From Perkinsus olseni (Eukaryota > Perkinsozoa > Perkinsida > Perkinsidae), in NCBI GenBank assembly GCA_013115135.1, contig JABANP010000027.1, forward strand, positions 186,001 through 250,000: a stretch of DNA of 64,000 nucleotides. Reading direction: 5' to 3'. A program made the translations under genes and the position numbers. Positions 34,688 to 46,012 of this stretch are shown here, in pieces. Under the pieces are notes generated by a model. The model saw only the letters and a list, made by a program, of their open reading frames with translations, was not told the origin of the DNA and did no database searches. The first letter of the stretch is position 1. Every line of letters begins with the position of its first letter.

Positions 34688-35296
34688 GAAAATCCCTCTC
34701 GTAGTGGTAAATTTCTTGTACTGCTTGGAGCTGGCTCAAACCACCCTCCGCGCTTCTCCTCGGGTATGCAACTCGAGATCGGCTGGAGAGGCCTCCGTTA
34801 TTGGCTAGTGTTCGAACACGATTTTTATTGAAGTCTCCTGCCTTGTGCGTAGCAACCTTGTCGTCGTCATGCGCGAAAAGCAGTGCTGCCTTGGGTGATT
34901 TCAGCTGCTAGCTTTCATATCTATCGGCTTCTGCTGTACCCTTTTATATATGTCGAGATCGTGTACCATTGACTACCCTACGGTGAAGGGCACAGAATGC
35001 CTCTTGGAATGCCTCAATGTTGCTGAGCCACTTGGAGCCACTTACAAAACTTCAGTTGATCAGGATAATCGTTGAAGGTCTCATCGTTTTCATTGGAAAG
35101 CTGTTGATTTTGAAATCGGGTGTCCGCGCGCGCGTGAACATTCGGACGTGGTTTGTCATGTCTTAAAGAGGAGTACAGACAAGGGGCGATTGGGGAGTAG
35201 CGCGCTTGGAAGGATTTCTTCTCGTACGCGGTATTTGCCATAGTTCTCCTGTGAAAGTTTTCAGCCCCGGTTCCCTGTTCAGTTTGTTGGTTAGTA
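34688..35296. other. Spacer
   Basis: No supported coding sequence. A minus-strand frame at 35014-35319 overlaps the start of the next gene and is taken as a shadow. Confidence 0.35.
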
Positions 35297-38200
35297 ATGT
35301 CTTTGGTCACCGCGATCAACGACTCTGATGCACTCGGAGCATCGGCCTTCGAAGCTGCATTCCCAGTGTTCGAGCCCGAAGGGGGAAACTCATAACGAGC
35401 TTACCTTCACCGTCATCGCCGAGTCATTTAGTGCTGAGACGCCGTGAGCTGGCCGTCAATTCGCATGAGTATTCGGCGAAGACGATGAGAATCCTGGTCA
35501 AAGCGCAAGGGGAAGTCTACCCGAAGGAAGTTAGAGAAGTAAGCAGAGCACCCTGCTCTCACAAGCCTTACGGTGGGTGACCCCTATACACCATTTTTCT
35601 GGGTTACACTGATGGGTTCTTCCACTGTTGTACGCAGCCGCAGAGGGTCGTTAAGCATATGTCATTCGCTTCAGAATGTGCCGTATTTTGGTGGGCTGCA
35701 AGCGGTACGGAAGGAGATAAGCTACGTCCCATCTGAGCCAGCAGCACTAGACCCTTGCCGACCGTCTCTGCCGATTCCCACGGTTGATCGACCCCACCCG
35801 CTCAGTAACCCTGTGGCCAGTGGCGTTCACAAAATGTGCGCTGGCGAGACCCGGACGGTCGTATGTGCTGGGTAAGATCGTCAGTAGTTCGATTCGCTGA
35901 GGCTGTGATTGGCCGTCGCTTCAGACCGCAGGTGGATCCTGGTTCGCCTGACGGCTTCGACGTGACAATGATACCCCAACCCGTGAGCTGAGCTATCCAT
36001 TTATAACCATTGTTGTTTCATGAAGACGGAGAAGGACGAGAGCAAGTTTCAACACCAGACAGTTCTCACACAAGACGCTTCTGAACATACTACCATCGCA
36101 GCTGCAGACGAGGCAATTCTGGACCTTTGACCAGCCTCGCGAAGACGCTCGATTGTTTGACAAGTTACTAAGCCCTTTGATTGCACCATAGAAGCTGTCT
36201 TATCAGGAAGATTTTGTGGCTCGTTAATGGAGGCGTAAAACCGATTCTTGTTTGGTTCTTGCAGTCATCACTGGGTGGATCTCCACATCGTGGCATGCAG
36301 TCCACCGGGGACCAAGTGGCGGGCTCTCGTTGGCCGTTTCATAAAAGAAGACAATGTGAGAGCTCCGAAGCTCAAAAAGGGGTAGTTTCTCCTGTGAGTT
36401 TTGGCGCTACAAAAATGACGACTCAGAAGTTGCCATCTCGTACGATTCGTATGCTCTCTCCGCAGCCAGTGTGGCGATGCAGCAGGCAGCTCCTCTGTCG
36501 ATGCGTAGTTGATGTAGTAAATGGTGTTTTCCCTGCAATGCGAGCCTCTTGACTGTGCAAGGGACTACACGCTCGGCCTTAGCAGCCTCGCCCTCACCTT
36601 CTGCTGCCTCGCGGCCCTCAGGCAGTTACTCTTCCGGAGCCCACTCAAGCCGGAGACTCCCCGACATTCTGATAATATTGCTGGTAGGCTCGGGTTCGAA
36701 GGCGTGGTGCGCTTCTGGGAAAGTTGGCTCTCCGCTGGGCTTGGCGATGGGGCGAGCTGACGTTGCTGGCTCTGCTCAAATCCTTGACAGGCCACGACGC
36801 TGCTCGGCACCGGCACTTAGCGCCTAGTGAACTATATTCCTGACGTTGATCGCGGTTGAGAGTATCTAAGGTCGATCATGATGCTGATGAGTTGTGCTGT
36901 ATCTTCAGTCCTTAGTCCAGTGCTTCCTCGGTTTCATCTACTACGGCTTCTCAGAGTCGATTGGGCTCGAACTCTTTCATTCGGGCGGTGAAGATATTGC
37001 AGACATTGCTGATATGTTGGTTACTGCTGGCCGGCCAGCGCCAGATGGACCCGCTGGTGCACGACTCCACGTGAGTGTGGGAGCCTTCATATCATGGTTC
37101 CATAATGGGCAGGTTGACAGGCCAGGGTGAAGTATTGCCCCCTGAGCCTCGTTCCACTCCGGGATGGTGTCTGCTTTCTCGAAGCAGCACTTTTCCGGTC
37201 GTAAAAGGAGCGGCGTGGTGTCTCTTTGAGCGCTATGGACCGATGGTCGGCGCTCGAAATTGCATTTTGACGCTGTCGGTCTACGCTTACCCTCAATACA
37301 GCCCCTCCCTCCTTCAGGTGGCTTCACCGATCCTTTCCTCTGTCTCGCGATAGGTGTGGTAGTGGTTTATATATTTGCTGCCTTCGTGATGAAGCCCAGC
37401 AAGAACGTGTGCCGAGGTAGCTCAGCCTCTCACTGGGATAACAGTCAGTTAGCTCGTCGCTGCTCAGATTCATCGTGGTTGATAATGTCAGTCATGTGGC
37501 TAATCGTAGCACTGTCACTGGTTGTACTCTCTCGTAAGTTTATCAGCCCCTCGACTGCGTGCTCAGTAGTCAGCCTCAGTCAAAATGTATCGAGAGAGCA
37601 AGCAGCGCTCCCTGTCCCGGCGAGAATCTCGAAGTGCGCTCGTGGGGGACGTCGTCGGGAAGTACGGCAAACAACAAGAGCCCGAATACCATGCTAATTC
37701 TAGTTCTTTGTGCACTCTTAGGCGCTCGATGCGAGCGGCTCGTCCGCATGGGTTGTCAATAGACTCGGACATATCGGCGTCTCCGGTTGTACCAGATGCA
37801 GGAGTAGTGGAGGCCGAGGGCATGGAGCGAACACGACGGAATTTAGTGGTAGTACGGGAGCAGACGTTGTATTGAATTACAAAATACCGTGGTTCATCTT
37901 TATGATAGTAATATAGTGTGAGTGGGCTTTCCGTAGCTGTCGGTGCTGGCAGACGCCTAGCCCATCGTCTGAACGGATAAGGAGCCGGGTTACTGGCAGG
38001 TCCTGGTGGGGCTGGAAGCTCTGGCGGCCTTTATTACAGTTGTGTGGGACATAGTATTGATACTAGCTGCGAGGAAGGAGGACGCTGAGACAGCAGCAGG
38101 AGAGGAAGTGGTGAAGAGCTGTGAGCACTTTCTGGCTCACGCCCCTTGGGCTGAGACTGCTGTGTGAGTCTCCTTGCGCTGCTGACCGTCCACTTGATGG

Positions 38201-39359
38201 GACGCTGTCAGGTTCATCCTCACTCGGGGCTTTAGCCTCCTCGTCCCTCAACTGGCCGTTCTCTACGTATTCTACTGGGTGAATCGCCGCCTCCATGCGA
38301 GTTTCCGGTGAGCGGTATTTGCTCTGGGGCTCGAGGTCAGTTTACGTATGCTAGGTACAACTGGGATATCGACCTGGCTATGGGAGACACGGTATGCCTT
38401 CCACCGGCCCCAACACCGTTTGCTGCGGGAACCCTAGGAGAGCCTTCCTTTGGGTTCGGCAACGAGACAGCAGCATCCTCGTACGACTCCGAGGATCGGA
38501 AGCGGGAGTCGACCAGAGCCGGTCGAATAGCACTGGTATTATTGATAAGAGTCCTTTGTTGAGAGGTTGTACATTGTGTCATTACTTGCTAGTTTTGTAA
38601 GGTTGGAACACTTGTGATGCATCATTCGTGTGTTGTAATCTTTCCGAAGAGGAGAAGTTGTTGCGCGAGTGGTCAGTGAGGGGTGGGTGTGTTACGATGG
38701 GGAGCAGGGCTGTATTATGAGATGATGTACCCGATCGTTCTAGCTTCTTCGCGGCAATGTCCGACCCTCAGTCTGCATCCGAGACCAGTCACCGAGAGAG
38801 TGGCCAATGGCCTGTGATGAAGGTGGGATATGGCACAGCTTTCGGGACCTCCGCTCCTCGTCACCGTCAGGAATGGTTTGCCCTTGAAACCCCCGCCGAT
38901 CGACAGTGCTCAGTCGGTGCATCAGTTGGGGAACTTTCTGTTCCATGCGATGCCGTAGAGACACCACAGCAACAGGTGAGTAGGCGGGAATCGGTAGGTA
39001 ACATGGTTATTGATCGATAGTCCAGTCTTGGATAGCTGCCTTCCGATGGCACATGTTTGTTCTTAGAACTGCGAGGTCGTCACAGAAGAGAGTGTTAAGC
39101 GGCGGAAGGTGGATCCTAGTCCGCCAAGCGGCGACTCATCACAAGACAGAACTCGTGAGGAACCCTATCCTGAGCCCGCAGCTGATTCCAGCCTGCATGT
39201 GTGCCAGTCGCCTCGAGAAGACGGGGTAGAATCTTGTTAGAGGCGGTGAGATGGATGTTGATCGTAGGTGTGTTCCATTTTCAGATCCCTCTCGTTGTAC
39301 TTCCTCGGTTGATGCCGTCGATGGAGCCGAATCGCCGAGTGTCAGAGGTAACACGATAG
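35297..39359 (+). CDS. Long multi-exon gene, unidentified, exon chain incomplete
   Basis: A probable start is at 35297 (MSLVTAINDSDALGASAFEA). Convincing exons follow: RELAVNSHEYSAKTMRILVK, AQGEVYPKEVRE with a gtaagc donor; PQRVVKHMSFASECAVFWWA; FSHKTLLNILPSQLQTRQFW and TFDQPREDARLFDKLLSPL near 36.1 kb; RFCGSHHWVDLHIVACSPPG, TKWRALVGRFIKEDN joined across a 44-nt intron to FWRYKNDDSEVAISYDSYAL near 36.2-36.5 kb. Later exons are low-complexity and acidic (38.4 kb), then VGELSVPCDAVETPQQQ joined to NCEVVTEESVKRRKVDPSPP near 39.1 kb, which contains a classical nuclear signal (KRRKVDP). The reading ends by 39238 or 39359 depending on a last intron. I could not identify a domain. Several middle exons (36.6-38.3 kb) are unresolved, and more than one gene could be present. 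Confidence 0.4.
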
Positions 39360-39373
39360 AAAACTATGAAAAG

Positions 39374-39456
39374 TCCGGCAACCCGGAATCGAACCAGGGA
39401 CCATCCGATATCTAGATCACTACAGTCGGACGCTCTACCAACTGAGCTATTGCCGG
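39374..39456 (-). tRNA. tRNA-Tyr (GTA) with a short intron
   Basis: On the minus strand from 39456, acceptor CCGGCAA pairs fully with TTGCCGG before the discriminator A. The D arm reads TAGCTCAGTTGGTAGAGC and the T arm CCTGGTTCGATTCCGGG. The anticodon stem TCCGA/TCGGA flanks CTGTAG, giving anticodon GTA. Ten extra bases (tgatctagat) after position 37 form an intron at the standard place. Tyrosine tRNA genes commonly carry such introns in eukaryotes. It lies between two plus-strand genes in opposite orientation. Confidence 0.95.
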
Positions 39457-40353
39457 TCTGTTTGTTGAGGCTTCAAAGTTGTCTTTCGAGTTTTGCCTCT
39501 CCATATAGCCGTTTCTGAAGGCTCACCAGCATCAGGGATCTAAGATAACCCTTCTCTAGCTCGATATCTGAAGGATGTATCGCTCCCTAGTAGCGAGTGA
39601 TGCGGACGATTGTGACGCCTTACCCTGTGGTCGCATCCGTTGACGTCACGACTCCTGTTGATGCGCGTTCGTTCAGATTTCGTGCGAACTGTCGGGTGAA
39701 TCGGTGCTTCTGGAAACTCCGAGCAGCAGCATGGACCTCAGCAGCGTGGCTACAGTCATTCTCTCAAGTAGCTCTAGCAACATCGAGAGTTTGGAATCTC
39801 GGCCAATCTCGCAAACATCGTAGGAACTGCCGTTAATATCTGTCGGATCTCGGGCTTTCTGTATCAGATCTAGTTATCCGCTACGCATCGCGAGACCTCG
39901 GGATATTGCAGCCGACAGTGAGTTCCCGCTCCTGCTCGAATATGTGTTCAGTCTATGATGCTCAGTTTCCCTTCCTGTACTTGACACTGGCGTGATTATG
40001 TCGCCTGGTAGTGTCCCTGTTGATCCTAGTTCCGACAGTAGCGAGCTGTCGTGGCCTGAGGTGGGGAGAGCTTCCGCATGCCCGCTCTGCATGGTGCTAC
40101 TTCCAGGTACACCTCAGTTCTCTTACCAGCTCAGGTCCGAGTAGCGGTACGGCTGACTCTAGTTGCCACAAATGACGATGTCGCATGTTCGACAGTTGTT
40201 TCTCATGTATTTTCCCAAGTCTTTCACTACGGTGTGATGGTGACAGCTCACTTCGTGGGCTAAACTGCAAAGTGGTGTCTAGTTTGGTCCCACTATAGCA
40301 GCGGTAACCCCTCACTGACTGTCTCGGGTTGTCTTAACAGGATTTCACTTTCA

Positions 40354-43300
40354 ATGGCCGGTAGAGAGCGGCTCAGTGCTGGAGTTGCAGCTGACCTAGC
40401 CGCAGCACGAGAGCAGGGCTTTCCTGACGGGGTGAGTTGTGATGACTGGAGTCGGGATTTATTCGAGTCCTTCCAGGAAATGGTGGAATGTGATTCTCGA
40501 TGAGTATAGAAACGCACGCTTCATAGGCAATATCACAGTTCTCTCTTCTCTCAGCTCCCGCGGCCCGTTAGACCGAAGTTACAAGGCAGCAGCGTAACGA
40601 ACCCCGCAGCACCAAAACAAGGCGCGGTGAACTCGAAGGTCCGTGTATCAGTCGTGTGTCTCATATCTGAAGCGCGGTCGCAATGGATACGAGCCGTGCC
40701 TCCCCTCAAGCTGAGCGACTGGTTGCACGTTACTCGATAGGAAACACAAGCAAAGTTTGCGTTCAATCTCCTGGTGAAATGCTGAGAAGGTTAGTCCTTG
40801 CGGTGCTATAACAGGTACGAGAGCCCACAGTGTCTCCAAAGCGAAGACGAGTGAACAGTCCCAATCGGCGGCCTCTAGTACGTGCCCACACCGGTAGGAC
40901 CCCAACGTCTCTTCAAAGTTCATCATTTGTGGCCTGCAAGGGCCAGTCTTCCAGGAGAAACAAGCTGGGCCGCCACTAACGCGCGTTGCCACAGTCGCAG
41001 GTGGCCGGTGAGTAACCGCACTCGGGAAGCTGTAAGTGCCTCGAGTCCCTTTCTCAGAGTGTTGGTCACACGACCAAGCCTACGGCACGGAATCAAGGAC
41101 GTCGCAATCAAGAACGCAGTAAAACCATTTCCGGTGGGTCTCTCCTCCTTTACTACTGTGGGATGGTGTTGCCTTAGAAGGCCCAAGAACAGGAGAATAT
41201 ACCGCCTAAGGGCAATCGATTGTCTCTAGGCTCATTGGACTCAGTTTGCTTATCTGATGAACAGGAGGGTGGGAAGGCCGCTGTATGCATGTGAGGAGGT
41301 CTCTGCACTTTCAGTAGTTAATCTTGGTGACCGCTCCTGTCGAGGTGGAGGAAGAAGAAGGAGAAACTCAATGGCAGAGAGATGACGAGCAGGTGTACGA
41401 CAAAGTTGATGAGGTGGGCCGCGTCGTCATACCTGGGTTGCTCTTGTGGCAATGGGCCCGAATCAGTCACCATCGCCCATTCTACAGCAGCAGCTGTCGC
41501 CTGAGATAGAGACCTACCGCCCCGCAGAGGGGAGGCAATCACCCTCAGCAGGCTGCTGCCTATCCTGGCCGGGTTGGTGTTCCAGGAAGGCGTGAGTCCG
41601 ACAGTTCATGTCTTCAGGCGTCCTCAGCTAGGAGCATGGCCCCGACTGTCGACCTTCCAGACGGCGGCTCGGAGCCTCCTGCTTGGGAGTATGCCTCTCC
41701 GGTGCATCCAACTCGGCCGATAGCTCTTTTTCATGCAGGTATAGCTTCGCAGCCTACGGTGGCCAGAACGCCGCTTCGAATGACTATGTTGATCGTACGG
41801 GTAAGTGGGAGAGGGTAAGGACGGAGGTTGAATTATTAGGGCTGTCACGGGGTGTCTAAGATTGACAGAGTAAATTATCGTTGAAGAACATATTTGTATA
41901 CTCGATCTGAGTTGTTATTGTACTGTGTACTGCAAGGCCTAACTACCGCTACTTGTGCCTTGCTCGCCCTGCTTGACTCAATTCTCGTAGGCGTGGCCCG
42001 AGATGACGAGCTTTCACAGACACAGCGGCAGGCTCCCCAAGCAGGTCCCTTCAATACGCAGGTAGTCCATAATGGCCTCGGCCTGTGGGAAACCTGATAA
42101 AGCCTCGAGCCCGTTGCCTTTAGGTACCACCGACGGTGCAGCAACATGCATCGCCCGAGTTCGGGTACCGGCCGTACGGGCAGCGGCAGGCCGCTCCCAC
42201 GCAGACCTACCATCCTTCTGCGCAAGTAGGCGTTCTTCTCATCCCACTGTGCGCTGTCCACCTGCGGCTGTTGGCGCATCGTCTAAGGTGTGAGTCCTCG
42301 CGGAGGCCGTTCGCTCAGGGACAAACGTCCGGAAGTTCGTGGGCCAGAGTCGTGGCAAACTGGACCAGGAAGTGTTAACTCGTAAGTGCTGCCGATACCC
42401 AGACAAGTCCACCCCTGGTGGTGTTGTAGAATCAGCTATCCTTCGTTCGGCGGTCGGACGCCGGCGCCCCCAGAGGCTCGAGGTGTGGCCAACGCAGGTG
42501 AGCGCGCGGGTTGTGGTTTAGTAGTCACGGACACTCAGGAAGAACAGTCTTGTCGTACTTGAGTTGGCTTGGATTTGGTAGCAGGTGTTCCGGAGTTGGA
42601 AGGCTACGGCTCCGACAGTTCCCTTCGAGCTCAGCAGAATACATTCACGCCGACCCAGGTGCAGATGGTAAGCCTGAGGCACTGAAGCGAGCACTGAGAT
42701 GTTAGTGTGCTCAGTCGACGGATACGCCCACATCAGAAGCGTCGTGCTCGACCTACTATGGGAACCTGCTCAATCTGGTAGGCCGATCGATCTGTGCGCG
42801 AAGAAATTCTCGACTAGAATCCGGCTGACCACTTGTCGTAGAGCATGGCCTTGCTAGCGGGGAGTGGGTTCATGCTTGCCAGGCCGTTTCACAGGCTTCT
42901 CGACAGGGCCGAGCTGAGACGAGTCAGCCGGGCTACGTCACCGCAGGCGAGACGGCTCCACCTGTCTGGCGACCGCCACAAGCCGCCGGTCAAGGATTGG
43001 AGACAAGTCAGAGTGAGCGTGGTTGGTGGTGACCTCTGCGGTAGAGACCTCAGTGTGTAGGCGTCATTGACCGACCGCCAGGACGGGGCAGATTATCGGA
43101 CATTCCCTTGAGCAAGGACATCGTTGGGACTGTGGAGATTGCTGAGGTGAATATGACCGGGTGCGCGGATCGAACCCGGGTGTTCCCTTAGAAACTGGGG
43201 AAGATCATCGGTAAACATCTGCCAGGGGATGCTTACGACCATCATGTCTACACGGAAGCATTCTGCAAGTGCGTCGACCCCTGGGAGTGTGTTTTCATTC

Positions 43301-44177
43301 GTGTTGCCGTCAGAGTGATAGATAAAGTTCGAAAGGAGTGCGTAGACGGCGCGAGTAGAGCGAACCTCTCAGCCAGCCATCAGGCCTTGCTCGCCTTCGC
43401 CGACAACATGGTGATCTGTACAGCTCCGAAGTTGTGGGAGTTGTGGTATTCAGATGGGGGCGTGGAAGGAGAATAGTATCGATGACATCTTCGCCAAGTG
43501 CAAGCTGTTGCGAGTCCAGGCTCGGATGGAGCTCAACCTTCGGGGTCTGGTCCGGCCGAGCCGGGAGACCGTTACCAACGTCAACAAGAGAGTGGAGACC
43601 CTCAACGCAGTCGTGGAGAGCAAGCGGGCTCTCCTTGTGAGTGGTTCACCTGAGGCGAGTGCTCACGAGCCGACCTTGAGTGATCAGGAAAAGCTACGTC
43701 GCGAGAAAGAGGCCCATCCTGACAGAAGGCGTACTTCAGAGGATATCATTGAGCAAGAGGTAGGCGGCGCTCGCCTCTGTTCTGGCCCCTGTCAAGGCGT
43801 CTAGATTGGAGCGTGGAAGGCTGCCTCGGGAGTGCAGGAGGCAGCGCCCGAGCCGTCGTATGACCTGTTGTTCGAGTTGGGCAATAGATGGGTTCGAATG
43901 GTGAGCGCGAATAGAACGATCATTCAGTTGGCGTCCAGCTGTCGAGTGCTGGCAGGAATTCATGACCGAAGAGGAGAGGACCAGAGGCGAGTGGGAGGAC
44001 CCCGGCGATGATTTTGAGAGCTACAACGTGCCGACTGCGGAGACGCCCGACCTGAGTCAAGCCAGAAGCGAGAACGAGGAGGCGACTCCTAGCCGCCCAC
44101 GTCGAGTCCGGCAGAGTGTGGGCAGCGCCGCATCGATGATGGCTATGGACTGCGGGTTGGAGGAATTCACAAGTTGA
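40354..44177 (+). CDS. Ser/Pro/Gln-rich nuclear-type protein, exon chain incomplete
   Basis: A good first exon starts at 40354 (MAGRERLSAGVAADLAAARE) and ends at a gtgagt donor; the next joins in phase (LPRPVRPKLQGSSVTNPAAP). Later segments include a basic run (SPKRRRVNSPNRRPL near 40.84 kb), Pro/Gln-rich parts (PTVQQHASPEFGYRPYGQRQ near 42.15 kb; SDSSLRAQQNTFTPTQVQM near 42.6 kb) and a helical exon near 43.45-43.75 kb (SIDDIFAKCKLLRVQARMEL, NKRVETLNAVVESKRALL). The end is clear: AAPEPSYDLLFELGNRWVRM joins phase 0 to EFMTEEERTRGEWEDPGDDF with stop at 44177. Ser-rich exons near 39.6-39.9 kb (SSSMDLSSVATVILSS) may belong upstream. No domain is identified; the composition suggests a disordered regulatory protein with a C-terminal coiled coil. 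Confidence 0.45.
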
Positions 44178-44345
44178 AGCTGGTCGTCGTCGACTATCAT
44201 TGTTGTTAATTACCAGATGCTTGCATGAGAGCAAACAATTTCCGCTGTTACGGGGCGCGGAGTTGAGAACCTTGAACCTGTGAATAATCAGGAGCCAGCT
44301 GATGAGATTCGACTCGGGAACGCGACAGTGGTGTATGTCAAGACA

Positions 44346-45470
44346 TCAGACACAGATCGTGCCGGTATACAGCGGCCTCCCGTCGTATTCAGCCTCACCC
44401 TGCTGAGCAACAGATGAAATTCCGCCAAGCGCATGGTTAACAACGTGATTTACTCTGTTTCTCGGGGAGAACTCTCGCATGAGGTCACCGTAGGGCGCTG
44501 TGTAGGGCCGGGGTAAGTCCATCATGGCCTTCTCGGGCGCCTGCAACGAACAACCTTACTGTTGCATTCAATGAATGCCTTACTGTTGCGGAAAGATCAG
44601 AACGGGCTTCCTGTTGGCGGAGACTGAGCACTTGAACCTGAACAGACTGAGCTGAACTATTGACGGTGGACGGGCGTCTACTTCGTAACGTGTACGATCC
44701 AGCTTGAGCTCCATCTCCCTGATGGCCTGTTGCTTGGACTCTAGCATGGCGGACACAGTGAGGTCATCTGAGGTGCTCCGGCCTATCCGAGTGGTGACGA
44801 ATCATCGCAGTCTCACCCATTTCTTTGACCTCCTCGGGGCTGATCGCGACGTAGCCGTATGACGACCTAGGCCGTGCATGGCTGGTCCGAGGTCTGGTGG
44901 AAGGCCTCTGGCCAAGCCCGACGCAATGGGGTGCAGAAGCACTTGAGAACAACCGGGACGTCTGAGGATAGCACTCGAGCTCGTACGGAATGGTCAAACA
45001 GCTCACTCGTAGGGAACGGCGTTCTGATGATAAGGTCTTCGCTGTCTGAGGGCTGGGCAAGCAGGTGTGGCAAATCCCTCTAGTGGACTCGGCAGGGACT
45101 CCTCGCGGAGGGGAGCTCACTGACGCCTTTTGTCTGAAAAGTGTGGTAGGAGGAAGCAAGCCGGACTGAGTGATGACTTAGCGGCTTTCGTGAATCTTCC
45201 TTGTCGACTACCGCCCCAAATTTGGCTTGGCAACAGCTTCTCGCGCCAGGACTTGTACACGGGGGACCGATGCAGGCGAAACACCTGGTACGACACGCCC
45301 TGTCCAGTGACGGCTTCGGGCGAATGACCGAAGGTGGAACACAGGACGGGCAGAACAGCAGCATCGGGGAATTTGATTTCGGCTTCGCTTTGCACTTGGG
45401 AGTGTACAGTAAACCTATTCTGAGGTTCAGAATCAATTCTAGAACCCTTTGTTACGCGCAAACAAGCCAT
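44346..45470 (-). CDS. Unidentified protein with a short coiled coil
   Basis: A minus-strand gene convergent with the one ending at 44177. A probable start at 45470 (MACLRVTKGSRIDSEPQNRF) leads through EAEIKFPDAAVLPVLCSTFG and VSYQVFRLHRSPVYKSWREK. Downstream exons read SYGYVAISPEEVKEM, then across a 50-nt intron DDLTVSAMLESKQQAIREME and LKLDRTRYEVDARP (helical), then APEKAMMDLPRPYTAPYGDL, MREFSPRNR. A phase-0 intron leads to QGEAEYDGRPLYTGTICV with stop at 44346. The join near 45.0-45.2 kb is uncertain. No family recognised. Confidence 0.5.
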
Positions 45471-46012
45471 TCCAGAATTGACTCAGAGTCTCAGACTTAG
45501 TTTATTGAACCGGGGTCCGTCTTGAGTGGTGCTCCTACTTCAGAGTGCACATGGCTGAGACTTTTCCTCATTCTCTGAGCCTCAGTCTTCTGGTAGGCAG
45601 TGCTGATGACGGGGTTGGGGTGGTAGGTTGTAGCTCTATACCGGGTGAATGTATTCATAATGTGAAAGGGGCCAACGTATCTCCATAGATGGAGTAAGTT
45701 GCTGGTGGGAGAATCAGTGGCTATTGTGGCTTATCATTGGAAGGCTATTGTGCGCCGATGTTGCCCGGGTGAGGACGGAATATTTCACGCACGCGGCGTT
45801 TTTTCTCGTTCAGCATAATCGTCCGCAACATTCCGCTCCCGTAGACGCAGTCTCGCGGGCTGTCTCCCGTCGACCTTGGATGCTCGTATGCTTCTGTTTG
45901 AGTCCTCTTTCTCATAGGAGACCCAGCTTCAGCTCCTTAGAGTATCTTTGCGGCTGTGTGAGGTCGACTATGAAAGATACTCCCATCGCAGTTTGTTCTA
46001 AAGTCTGTTGAG
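45471..46012. other. Divergent promoter region
   Basis: Lies between the start of the minus-strand gene at 45470 and the plus-strand gene at 46013. Open frames here have no splice context. No defined element visible. Confidence 0.35.

Noticed and set aside
43145..43215. tRNA gene on the minus strand (T-arm-like ggttcgatccg)
   Set aside because: The T stem pairs poorly and no acceptor or anticodon arm can be formed.
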